Below are positions 1-6,582 of a stretch of DNA of 22,316 nucleotides, in pieces (within the stretch, counting starts at the first letter, position 1; the number at the start of each line of letters is the position of its first letter). Under the pieces are notes generated by a model. The model was not told the DNA's origin. It ran no database searches and saw only the letters and a list, made by a program, of their open reading frames with translations. The stretch spans positions 1 to 22,316 of the IMG/VR virus record IMGVR_UViG_3300036820_000070; one strand, given 5' to 3'. The position numbers and the translations under genes are program-made. The stretch comes from a virus.

Positions 1-159
1 CTTGGCGATGCACGTTTGCGGGATGTCGGTGTCAGAAGTTTGCCCCAGGTCGTGCCGCCGGGCCTTGTCGGCGCGGACCACGTCGATGAACGCGTTGTAC
101 GCCGCCGCCGGGATGCGGAGCGGGTCGTTCGGATTCACCTTGCGGAATGGATCGGCCAT
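1..159 (-). CDS. Tail-region protein, N-terminal fragment (runs off the left edge)
   Basis: Reading leftward from the ATG at 159, the frame stays open to base 1 and gives 53 residues beginning MADPFRKVNPNDPLRIPA. A Shine-Dalgarno-like AGGGA sits just before the ATG and overlaps the TAG stop of the upstream 272-aa gene, which supports both the start and co-transcription. I have seen this type of N-terminus (polar, with an 'IPA..YNAFIDVVR'-like segment) in planctomycete phage proteins that follow the tail genes, but I cannot assign a function. By position it is a tail-tip, baseplate or virion-associated protein. The C-terminal part lies outside the window. Confidence 0.7.
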   Translation of the reverse strand, partial: MADPFRKVNPNDPLRIPAAAYNAFIDVVRADKARRHDLGQTSDTDIPQTCIAK

Positions 160-168
160 TGCGATTCC

Positions 169-987
169 CTACGACAGCAATCCGGACAACGCGTTCTCGT
201 GATAGACCTTCTCGACGTAGGCGGCGATCGGCACCTTGACGATCTTCTTGGCGTTGGCGTCGACGCGATCTTCGTAGCGAATCCACAGGTATTCCCAGCC
301 GAGCTTGCTCGCGATGGTGATGTCGCCCACGGTGAAGTTCGTGCGGTTCTGGCTGCCGGAGAAGTGCAGCGTCACTTCCCAATCGTCCTGGCCCCGCTTC
401 CGTCCGCTCGCCCCCATGAACAGCAGCTCGCCCGCGTTGAACGTGAGCTGCACGCCGTCCACGTTCAGGTTGACAGTGTCGGTGTTGACGCAACCGGTGA
501 GGCTATAGAGCGACGAGACGTAGCCGGTCGAGAGATCGCCCGAGGCCATGTAGCGGGTGACGGTGTACGAGAACGCCGGCACCTGGACATCGACGCCTTC
601 GACCGAATCGGCTGTGACGCCAATCAGTTGCTTGTAGTCCGGCGCGGTCTGGCCGGCGGGGGCAAACTTGCCGGTGGTCGACAGGCTGTTGCTGATATGC
701 TGCGTGCCGCCGCCGGTGTCGAACGAGAATTCCGCTTCGCCGGGTTGTTTCCGCTCGCGAGTGCCGTAGCGGGCAGCCCCGTCGAACAGAAAATCCGCTT
801 TGCGCGTGATCTCAACGGTCTGTAGCGCCATGCCCGAGTATTCACTGGCAACTGCCTCCACGAGCGCCGCCGACGCGGCCAGCGGATCATCGGTTCCTTC
901 GACGAGGAACTTGATCTCGGCGGTCCCCTTCTCGACATCGATCGAGATTTGGGGGGATGAATAGGATTCGGCAACGACGATCGGCAC
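169..987 (-). CDS. Putative tail protein downstream of tape measure (272 aa)
   Basis: The start is GTG at 987, preceded by AAGGGG that overlaps the TAA of the tape-measure gene; the intergenic gap is 10 bp. The product is 272 aa, rich in beta-forming and aromatic residues, with no signal peptide or membrane segment. It carries two Cys (one in a 'LTGCVNTD' segment) and a Trp/Tyr-rich C-terminal part (GWEYLWIRYEDRVD). In lambda-like order the gene after the tape measure encodes a distal tail or tail-tip protein, and that is the most likely role. I do not recognise a named family. Codon use and GC match the neighbouring structural genes, so it belongs to the backbone. Confidence 0.75.
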   Translation of the reverse strand: MPIVVAESYSSPQISIDVEKGTAEIKFLVEGTDDPLAASAALVEAVASEYSGMALQTVEITRKADFLFDGAARYGTRERKQPGEAEFSFDTGGGTQHISNSLSTTGKFAPAGQTAPDYKQLIGVTADSVEGVDVQVPAFSYTVTRYMASGDLSTGYVSSLYSLTGCVNTDTVNLNVDGVQLTFNAGELLFMGASGRKRGQDDWEVTLHFSGSQNRTNFTVGDITIASKLGWEYLWIRYEDRVDANAKKIVKVPIAAYVEKVYHENALSGLLS

Positions 988-997
988 GCGGCGCCCC

Positions 998-2836
998 TTA
1001 GGTGAACGTGGCGTTCGCCCGTTGGAATTCGAGGATCAGCCGCTTCGTGTTTTCATCGAGCCGTTGCAGCATATTGAGCTGCTGCTTGGGGATCGGATCT
1101 TTGATCCCGATCCGGTCGGCCACGCTGGCGTTGAACGTGCCGTGGACCGAAGCCTTCTTCTCGGCCAGGTCCAGCAGTTCGTCGGCGTTCGGCTGGTTCT
1201 TATGCGCGGCGTAGAATTCGGGCGTGCCGGCTTCGAGCTTTTTCTTCTTGGCCTCGGCGGCCTGGTTCCGCAGGGCGTCGAACTCGGCGCGGAGCGAAGC
1301 CAGTTCGCTTTCGTCTTGCTTGCCTGCAGCTTCGCGGGCCGACTTCATCCGGTCGCTGTCGCGCTGGCGATCGGCGTCGAGCCCTTTACGGATGGCGCTC
1401 GTCTCGTTGTCGATGGCGGCTTTGTCTTTGCGACGCGCCTGCTCCCGGTCAACGATGTCCTTGGCCCAATCCTTCCCGCCAAACAAGTAGGTCCACAGGT
1501 CTTTCGCGGCGTCGCGCGTTTCGATCCAGCCTTGGCGAATCTTGCCCCACAGCCAAGTGAGCGCTTTTGCGGCCGCCGTGACCATGTCCCAATAAAGGTC
1601 AACGAACCAGTCGCGGAACTCTCGCCAGACATTCATCAATGCGTTGACGCCGGTGTTCCAGGCCAGCTTGAGCGCAGCCCACATGATCTTGGCCGCCAAC
1701 TGGATGTCGCCCGCCATCAAGGCGTCTTTGATGCCGCCGATCGCGTCGCCAGCGATTTCTTTGAGTTGGCCAAAGGCCCCGCCGAGTTTCACAAGCGCCT
1801 CGCGGCCTCCCTCGGACGTCAGCACGAACACCGCACCCAGTGCCGTCAGCCCGGCGATGACCAGCCCGACGGGTCCGACCAGCGCCGAAACGACGGCCAC
1901 GACACCGGTCAGGACGGAATGGATCACCATCGCGCCCGTTCGCAAAGCGCCAAAGGCCGCACCGGCGAACATGATCGCTTTGCCGACGAGGTAGATTCCC
2001 GCACCGACGGCGACCGTGATCTTGGCGATCTGCATGAACGAAGCGATCAGGCCTTGATTCTCTTTCGCCCACCGGGTCGCGCGCTGGGCGATATCGGCCA
2101 GTTGCTTGGCAGTGGCTTTGAGCGCCGGCGCGAACGCCGCGCCGATTGCGGCCAAGGCGCGCATGGTCGATTCCGACAGGCTGGTCCAAGCTTCCTTGAG
2201 CTTCTCGGCGGACTCCGCTTCCGCCTGCGACCAGACCATGCCCTCGGCCGCGGCGCGGGCCATGCGCCGCTGCAGTTCCGCAGCCCCTTGGCCAATCAGC
2301 GGCAACAGGTCAGTGCCCGACTTGCCGAAGACCTCCATCGCCAGCGCCGAACGGATCGCCGGGTCGTGAATCCGCTCGAACGCTCCGGCGATCTTCACAA
2401 GCTGCTGATCAGCCGACAGCCCGGCCAGATCGGCAAGTTGCAGGTGCAATCGCTGGAACGTCAGCACCGTTTCGGGCACGCCGGTCGCCAGCCCGAAAAT
2501 GGCTTTCTGCATCTTCTTCAGACCGGTCTCGAGCGAATCGGCCCCGACTTCGCTGGCCGCCGCTTTCAATAGGGAAAGACTTTCGACCGCGATCCCTGTC
2601 CGCTGGCTCAGGCGATACAGCTCGGAACCCATGTCGGCGAACGTCTTTCCTGCGGCGACTGCGCCGGCCAAGCCCGCGAGACCAACCGTGGCGATGCGCC
2701 GGCCGATGGCCGCAACCTCCTTGCCGAACGCCTCGAGCTTGGCCTTGGCCGCGGCCAGACCCTTTACCAGCCGAGAATCTTTGGCGAAGATCTCGACGAA
2801 GGCCGCGCCGGCTCGAATTTCACTGGCACCCGCCAC
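998..2836 (-). CDS. Tail tape measure protein (612 aa)
   Basis: This is the longest gene of the tail module, as expected for the protein that sets tail length and occupies the tube lumen. GTG start at 2836, with GAGG in the upstream gene's end (gap 3 bp). The N-terminus (about 1-60) is helical and Ala/Lys rich, followed by a 'YRLSQRTGIAVESLSLLK' segment typical of phage tape-measure N-terminal domains. A hydrophobic Gly/Ala/Val-rich stretch around residues 270-345 looks like several membrane-type helices, and a charged coiled-coil tail (about 465-612) follows. At 612 aa it is medium-sized, implying a short to medium flexible tail. Its position after the tail chaperone and before the tail-tip genes fits. 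Confidence 0.92.
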   Translation of the reverse strand: MAGASEIRAGAAFVEIFAKDSRLVKGLAAAKAKLEAFGKEVAAIGRRIATVGLAGLAGAVAAGKTFADMGSELYRLSQRTGIAVESLSLLKAAASEVGADSLETGLKKMQKAIFGLATGVPETVLTFQRLHLQLADLAGLSADQQLVKIAGAFERIHDPAIRSALAMEVFGKSGTDLLPLIGQGAAELQRRMARAAAEGMVWSQAEAESAEKLKEAWTSLSESTMRALAAIGAAFAPALKATAKQLADIAQRATRWAKENQGLIASFMQIAKITVAVGAGIYLVGKAIMFAGAAFGALRTGAMVIHSVLTGVVAVVSALVGPVGLVIAGLTALGAVFVLTSEGGREALVKLGGAFGQLKEIAGDAIGGIKDALMAGDIQLAAKIMWAALKLAWNTGVNALMNVWREFRDWFVDLYWDMVTAAAKALTWLWGKIRQGWIETRDAAKDLWTYLFGGKDWAKDIVDREQARRKDKAAIDNETSAIRKGLDADRQRDSDRMKSAREAAGKQDESELASLRAEFDALRNQAAEAKKKKLEAGTPEFYAAHKNQPNADELLDLAEKKASVHGTFNASVADRIGIKDPIPKQQLNMLQRLDENTKRLILEFQRANATFT

Positions 2837-2839
2837 GGC

Positions 2840-3334
2840 TTACCTCACGGAGTTGGCCCACAGGCTGGGCAATTGCGCTCGATTCACTTCGAGCGCCGGG
2901 TTCATGAACGGACGGGCCGCATACTTGACGGTCTTCTTCCGCGTCGGCTGCCGCGGGCTCGTCGCCTTCTTGCTCGTCAGCCACGCCTTGCCGACCAGCA
3001 CTTGCGTGAGCGCCACGTCGCCGCCCAATTCCAAAATGCGAGGAACGCGAACGCCGCTCGATCCGTTCAACCGCACCGGGCCGACGACGACCGATTCGGT
3101 CCGCGGGTCGTAACCGAAGAAGATCGTCTTCAGATTCGGGCTGTGCTTGGCGTGGGCGCTGGGCGGTGAACCGGGCGAGGAGACCGCCTTGCGGCGGCGA
3201 ATGCTGGTGCGGGCCGACGTGCGGACGAACGCACCTGCCTTCGACAGCGCACGCCGGTTGGCCGGCTTGAGCCGTTTGATCACCGCTTGGCGGTCGAAGA
3301 ACAGACTCTTGATTTCAAAGCCGAAGTCGGCCAT
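2840..3334 (-). CDS. HK97-gp10-like tail-completion/minor tail protein (164 aa)
   Basis: ATG at 3334, two bases after the stop of the tail-chaperone extension frame. The 164-aa protein is strongly basic in its first half (RALSKAGAFVRTSARTSIRRRK) and has a central 'PGSPPSAHA' segment followed by a beta-rich region (FFGYDPRTESVVVGPV). This combination is typical of HK97 gp10-like and phage virion-morphogenesis proteins, which help finish the head-tail or tail-terminator interface. It is unusual only in lying between the tail chaperone and the tape measure rather than upstream of the tail tube. Family assignment is by motif resemblance, not by search. Confidence 0.75.
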   Translation of the reverse strand: MADFGFEIKSLFFDRQAVIKRLKPANRRALSKAGAFVRTSARTSIRRRKAVSSPGSPPSAHAKHSPNLKTIFFGYDPRTESVVVGPVRLNGSSGVRVPRILELGGDVALTQVLVGKAWLTSKKATSPRQPTRKKTVKYAARPFMNPALEVNRAQLPSLWANSVR

Positions 3335-3336
3335 CG

Positions 3337-3621
3337 CTAGCGGTTCCGCAGGAATACTTTGAGGGCCTGGATTGGGACGACGATCTTCTTCTTGGGTTTT
3401 GCTCGGGCGTTGAACGGATGAAACTCACTGGGCTGCCGCGGCTTTCGCTTCCCGGTCGGATCGGGGGCGGCATTGAATAACGCCGCAATCTGTGCCGCCG
3501 CCCGGTCCCAGGCATCCCGCCGCCGGCCGTCAACCATCCAGAACAACTCGCGGAGCGTCAGCCGTCCGGGGTCGATGCCGACGACGCCGGCCAGCTCGTA
3601 GATGGTTCGCCAAAGGTTTCC
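3337..3621 (-). CDS. Tail assembly chaperone, -1 frame extension ('T' part)
   Basis: This frame overlaps the end of the 159-aa chaperone gene in the -1 phase and runs to a TAG at 3337-3339. Its conserved-looking part (LWRTIYELAGVVGIDPGRLT, then 'LRELFWMVDGRRRDAW' and 'PSEFHPFN') begins upstream of any ATG, GTG or TTG in that frame. It is therefore best explained as the extension of the chaperone by programmed -1 frameshifting, as in lambda G/GT. The frame is open back to 3765, so the exact crossover is not fixed. Two sites in the overlap are discussed separately. The extension ends in a basic stretch (KPKKKIVVPIQALKVFLRNR) and stops two bases before the next ATG. Confidence 0.75.
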   Translation of the reverse strand, partial: GNLWRTIYELAGVVGIDPGRLTLRELFWMVDGRRRDAWDRAAAQIAALFNAAPDPTGKRKPRQPSEFHPFNARAKPKKKIVVPIQALKVFLRNR

Positions 3622-4037
3622 GACAGCATCTTCGGCACGTCGATGTTCTCGATCCGCTGGCCCGCCAGCTTCACCGCCGCCGTCACCAGTTCCGTCTGCT
3701 TGTGAATCGCCTTCACCACCTCCTGGCGGCGAAGGCTCTGGAAAAAATCGGCGAGGGCCTCCCAAAAAGCGTCGCGGGCCGCGATGATCGCGTCGCCCCC
3801 CAGCGCCGCGCCGAACTGTTCACTGCTGACGCCCGCCGCATCGGCCTGCGGCTTGAGCGCCACGAAGATCGCGTCGCAGAGCAACACCACGTCGGTGTCG
3901 AGCCGCGTCAACAGCGGTGGTTCGCCGCCGAACAGATCGAGCAGATCGACCTTGAGCGCGTCGCGGATGCGCTTCACGCAGTCGATGGTGACCGCGAGCG
4001 TCCAGTCGCGGCCGGATGAGTCTTTGAATGTTTTCAT
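3558..4037 (-). CDS. Tail assembly chaperone, 0-frame product ('G' part, 159 aa)
   Basis: The protein starts MKTFKDSSGRDWTLAVTID and has 'VDLLDLFGGEPP' and 'DAIFVALKPQADAAGVSSEQFG' segments, which I associate with the gpG-like tail chaperone of planctomycete phages. Its ATG overlaps the TAA of the tail tube gene in a TAATG junction, so translation is probably coupled; no good ribosome site of its own is visible. It lies between tail tube and tape measure, the canonical chaperone position. The C-terminus (about 125-159) overlaps the -1 frame extension. In the family this protein coats the tape measure and recruits tail tube subunits. Confidence 0.82.
   Translation of the reverse strand: MKTFKDSSGRDWTLAVTIDCVKRIRDALKVDLLDLFGGEPPLLTRLDTDVVLLCDAIFVALKPQADAAGVSSEQFGAALGGDAIIAARDAFWEALADFFQSLRRQEVVKAIHKQTELVTAAVKLAGQRIENIDVPKMLSETFGEPSTSWPASSASTPDG
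3741..3747 (-). promoter_or_regulatory. Candidate -1 frameshift heptamer T TTT TTC
   Basis: On the - strand the 0-frame codons GAT TTT TTC contain the heptamer T TTT TTC in exact X XXY YYZ phase for a -1 slip, and the frame entered is the one that encodes the T extension. A slip here would give a product of about 233 aa. Against it, the slip would replace about 60 residues of an apparently normal chaperone C-terminus with a Gly/Pro/Glu-rich stretch. A slip nearer 3615-3621 would keep that C-terminus, but the sequence there (GGAAACC) is a poor slippery site. Confidence 0.45.
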
Positions 4038-4483
4038 TAGGAGGAGACCGTGTACCAGGACGGAGGATTGGCAGCGTAGGTCGGCTTGATGGTGACCTTC
4101 ACGGTGAGCGCTTCGGCCAGCTTTTCCTCGACGGAGAATTGCTTGACCATGCAGGTCGCCCGCAGGCCTTGCGAGCCAGTCGTGGCGATGGGTCCGTCCA
4201 TCGCCGCGAACTCGACGGCCGACCGGCTGAAGAAGGCGGTTTGCACCGCCGTGAAGTTGGCGTCGGTGGGATCGTAGACCATCTCGAACTCAATCGAGCC
4301 GTCCAACAGCGTGGCCACGTTGGCTTTCCAGCCGCCGCTGGCGCGGGTCGTCACGTCGGCCTCGTCCAGGTCCATATTGAGCGTCAGGTCTTTGACGTTC
4401 GTCATTTCGGACCAGGTGGGCGCGGCGTAGGTGCCCGTGTTGCGATAGAGCTTGGCGTTGTAGCCGAGAACGAACGATCCCAT
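4037..4483 (-). CDS. Major tail (tube) protein (148 aa)
   Basis: The start at 4483 (MGSFVLGYNAKLYRNTG) is chosen because AAGGGA lies upstream and the protein-like sequence begins there; a longer frame back to 4684 is only an arginine-rich shadow. The N-terminus with 'LYRNTGTYAAPTWSEM' and 'VKDLTLNMDLDEADVTTRA' is characteristic of phage tail tube proteins that form stacked hexameric rings. The C-terminal half is beta-rich and ends in 'VKVTIKPTYAANPPSWYTV'. It is followed immediately by the tail chaperone through a TAATG overlap. Assignment rests on these motifs and on gene order. Confidence 0.85.
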   Translation of the reverse strand: MGSFVLGYNAKLYRNTGTYAAPTWSEMTNVKDLTLNMDLDEADVTTRASGGWKANVATLLDGSIEFEMVYDPTDANFTAVQTAFFSRSAVEFAAMDGPIATTGSQGLRATCMVKQFSVEEKLAEALTVKVTIKPTYAANPPSWYTVSS

Positions 4484-4506
4484 GCGACAATCCCTTGAGT
4501 GAACGG

Positions 4507-4839
4507 TTATCCTTTGAGGCAGACCTGGATGTGCCCGGCCTGATCGCCGACGGCTTTGAGGTACGGGTAGGCCGAGCAGGCGGCGGGAATCACGTCGCCG
4601 CACGGCGCGGCCATCGGCGTCGTCGCGGCGGTGCCGGCGCTTTTGACCGGCACATAGTCGGTGCCGTCGTGCGAGCCCCACCACGTCAGCGTGGCGAACG
4701 TCTCGCCGACCAGCGCGATCACGTTTCCCGAGGCCGCTTTGGCAAAGTAGATCGCAGCGCTGGCGGCCGGCGTCGTTCCCACGGCCACGGCCGAGAGCTG
4801 CTGGTCTTGCCGAGCGATCTTTTGGTGTTCGCCGTCCAT
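4507..4839 (-). CDS. Small structural protein of unknown role (110 aa)
   Basis: ATG at 4839 with GGAG seven bases upstream; it lies in the structural operon between the tail-completion and tail tube genes, with gaps of about 25 bp on each side. The product is Ala/Thr-rich, with 'ATLTWWGSHDGTDYVPVKSAG' reminiscent of a small beta-sandwich, and has two or three Cys in the second half (CGDVIPAACSAYPYLK). I do not recognise a family. The location and the predicted all-beta character suggest a decoration or tail-surface protein. Confidence 0.65.
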   Translation of the reverse strand: MDGEHQKIARQDQQLSAVAVGTTPAASAAIYFAKAASGNVIALVGETFATLTWWGSHDGTDYVPVKSAGTAATTPMAAPCGDVIPAACSAYPYLKAVGDQAGHIQVCLKG

Positions 4840-4864
4840 CGTTTACTCCGCAGTCATTCCGCTG

Positions 4865-5302
4865 CTATTCCACGGTGCGGTAGCTCAGCGTCAGCACCGA
4901 GGTGAAGACCCGTTTCTCTTCCAAATGCTTGAGGTCGTAAGCCGCTTCGCTCGTCGTTCCGGCCCACTTCGCCTGCCGGCCGCTGATGGTCGTGAGCGTC
5001 TGCAAGCGAAGAGACTTTTCGATTTCGTCCACGAGGTTCACCAGGGCGTCCAAGTCTTCATCGCTGCCGCTGATCTTGTTCTGCACCGCGAGGTCGATCG
5101 TGTGGTCGTATTGGCACGCCGTCCGCGTCGCCGGCGTGCTGGTGCTGTTGCGGGGAATGACTGTGACGACGACCGCCGGCTCCAAATCCTTGATCTCGTA
5201 ATTCGCCAGGTACTTTCGGCACGCGGAGATCGGCTGGCTGTACGTTGCGGCCGAGAGCGCCGCGACGACTGCGTCGGCAATTTCCACGAGCGCCGCAGCC
5301 AC
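4865..5302 (-). CDS. Tail terminator / minor tail-completion protein (145 aa)
   Basis: GTG start at 5302, three bases after the stop of the upstream gene and with GGAG at good spacing. The protein begins with a helix (ALVEIADAVVAALSAATYSQ), then has a beta-strand-rich core (PAVVVTVIPRN, YDHTIDLAVQNKI) and a 'DALVNLVDEIEKSLR' helix. This alpha-beta arrangement is typical of tail-terminator/tail-completion proteins that cap the tail tube at the neck. Position after the head-tail joining gene and before the tail tube agrees. The exact family was not searched. Confidence 0.68.
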   Translation of the reverse strand: MAAALVEIADAVVAALSAATYSQPISACRKYLANYEIKDLEPAVVVTVIPRNSTSTPATRTACQYDHTIDLAVQNKISGSDEDLDALVNLVDEIEKSLRLQTLTTISGRQAKWAGTTSEAAYDLKHLEEKRVFTSVLTLSYRTVE

Positions 5303-5305
5303 GGC

Positions 5306-5692
5306 CTACTCCGTCGCCACGAGTTTGGTGTGAATTCGGTAGGTCTTGCGATACGGGTCCGAGAATCGATAGGCCGGCTCGTTGCCGGGAGCCATGACCT
5401 CGTAGACATAAGTCGCAGTTCCCTGCGTCGCTGTTGCCTGGTCGCTGCGCTCCGTGATCTGGTCGCCGCGCTGCGGTTCGCCCAGCGTCAGGTCCGCGGC
5501 TTGAATCAAGTAGTCGCGGGCCTCCCATTGCTCGACGATCCCGATGTCGCTGGCCGTCTCGAACACGGTGCGGCCGATCACGGCGGCAACCGTGAGCAAT
5601 GCATCGCCGCGCGAATACACGACGGTCTGACTGGCGTTGGCCTTCAGTTGGTCGGCCAGCCAATCGGAACCGGTTTGCAGCAGATCGGGCAT
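5306..5692 (-). CDS. Head-tail joining protein (128 aa)
   Basis: ATG at 5692, ten bases after the stop of the decoration gene. The start 'MPDLLQTGSDWLADQLKANAS' followed by 'VVYSRG' and a beta-rich remainder is typical of small neck/joining proteins (about 110-130 aa) that connect the portal vertex to the tail. It ends 'YRFSDPYRKTYRIHTKLV'. The order capsid, decoration, joining protein, tail terminator, tail tube is the standard order for siphoviruses. No other likely function is suggested by the sequence. Confidence 0.72.
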   Translation of the reverse strand: MPDLLQTGSDWLADQLKANASQTVVYSRGDALLTVAAVIGRTVFETASDIGIVEQWEARDYLIQAADLTLGEPQRGDQITERSDQATATQGTATYVYEVMAPGNEPAYRFSDPYRKTYRIHTKLVATE

Positions 5693-5701
5693 GGTCAGTT
5701 C

Positions 5702-6538
5702 TCAGGCCGAAAGACGTTCCACGGTGAACAGGTCCAGGCGGCACGAATCGCCGGCGTTGGCCACGCTCCAGGTTGCGGTCACCGAGATCAACTGATCGAC
5801 CGTCGTGTCGATCGCCGTGGCTGGCAAGTTGCACGGTTTGCTGGTGACGGTGCCCGGCGTGCCAAGCCCCTGCGCACCGGCTGCGACGATCGTTCCGCCC
5901 GAACCGTTGGCTCGCACGACGACCATCGCGTCGAAATAGCCGATGTCGTTATTCGCTATGTCCACGGCAGCGGTCGCCGCGATCACGGTTGAGCCGATCT
6001 TCAGCTTGAGCGTCAACGTGTCGGTCGAGTTGGTCGCGGGAGCAATCGCCTGGGCGCGAATCTTCAGCACGTCGCCGACTTGAAGCGTGCCCGCCGGAAT
6101 CGTGTGCGTATTGCTGAACGCCGTCTCGGTCGTCGTGTTGGTCACCGCGGTCGAAGCGGCCACGGCGGCATAGCGCAGAGGAATCTGGTCGCCGCTCGCG
6201 AGCAGCTTGACCGGCACGACCGTGTCGCTGTCGGCGGTCGCGGCTGCGGTCAGGCCGAGAGGCCTGTTGGCGCCGCTGCCGGTCGAGAGCGTGGCGACCT
6301 CGTTGGTCGCGTCCCAAAAGACCCGTTTGCCCATGGGCATTCCGGAGCCCGTGGTCGTTGCCTTGGGGAATTTGAATACACCCTCGGCCACGAGCGCGCC
6401 TTGACGGTTGGCCGGGATGTCGGCCACGGCCACGAGCGCCGCGTCTCCTTGGACGATCACGTCGCCGGCGTTGACCGCCGAGGCGGGCGTGAAGTCGAGT
6501 TGATCGCCTTCCTGAAAGAAGATTGCCGTCGGTGCCAT
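5702..6538 (-). CDS. DUF2190-type capsid decoration protein with extra C-terminal beta domain (278 aa)
   Basis: ATG at 6538 with GAGG eight bases upstream. Residues 1-112 (FFQEGDQLDFTPASAVNAGD, then 'VFKFPKAT' and 'GKRVFWD' segments) match the DUF2190 decoration family, usually about 110 aa, which stabilises capsids. Residues about 113-278 are an added Thr/Ala-rich all-beta domain (TIPAGTLQVGDVLKIRAQ, then 'NDIGYFDAMVVVR' and 'ISVTATWSVANAGDSCRLD') that I associate with phage particle-surface modules. The protein is therefore more than twice the usual family length. It lies immediately downstream of the capsid gene, as DUF2190 proteins normally do. Confidence 0.8.
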   Translation of the reverse strand: MAPTAIFFQEGDQLDFTPASAVNAGDVIVQGDAALVAVADIPANRQGALVAEGVFKFPKATTTGSGMPMGKRVFWDATNEVATLSTGSGANRPLGLTAAATADSDTVVPVKLLASGDQIPLRYAAVAASTAVTNTTTETAFSNTHTIPAGTLQVGDVLKIRAQAIAPATNSTDTLTLKLKIGSTVIAATAAVDIANNDIGYFDAMVVVRANGSGGTIVAAGAQGLGTPGTVTSKPCNLPATAIDTTVDQLISVTATWSVANAGDSCRLDLFTVERLSA

Positions 6539-6582
6539 GTTGAAACCTCGCTATGCTGCGATGAATTTGTTTGGAACGAAGA

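Noticed and set aside
16-2572. Long open frames on the + strand (16-825 and 1022-2572)
   Set aside because: They lie antisense to the 272-aa tail protein and the tape measure, are arginine/aspartate/histidine-rich as expected of shadows in GC-rich DNA, and lack recognisable domains.
3615-3621. GGAAACC as the frameshift heptamer
   Set aside because: It is in the right place, but re-pairing after a -1 slip would be poor at both codons, so it is mentioned only as an alternative.
4484-4684. N-terminal extension of the tail tube gene to 4684
   Set aside because: The extra 67 residues are an arginine-rich shadow of the 110-aa gene. The start at 4483 has a ribosome site and a typical tail-tube N-terminus.
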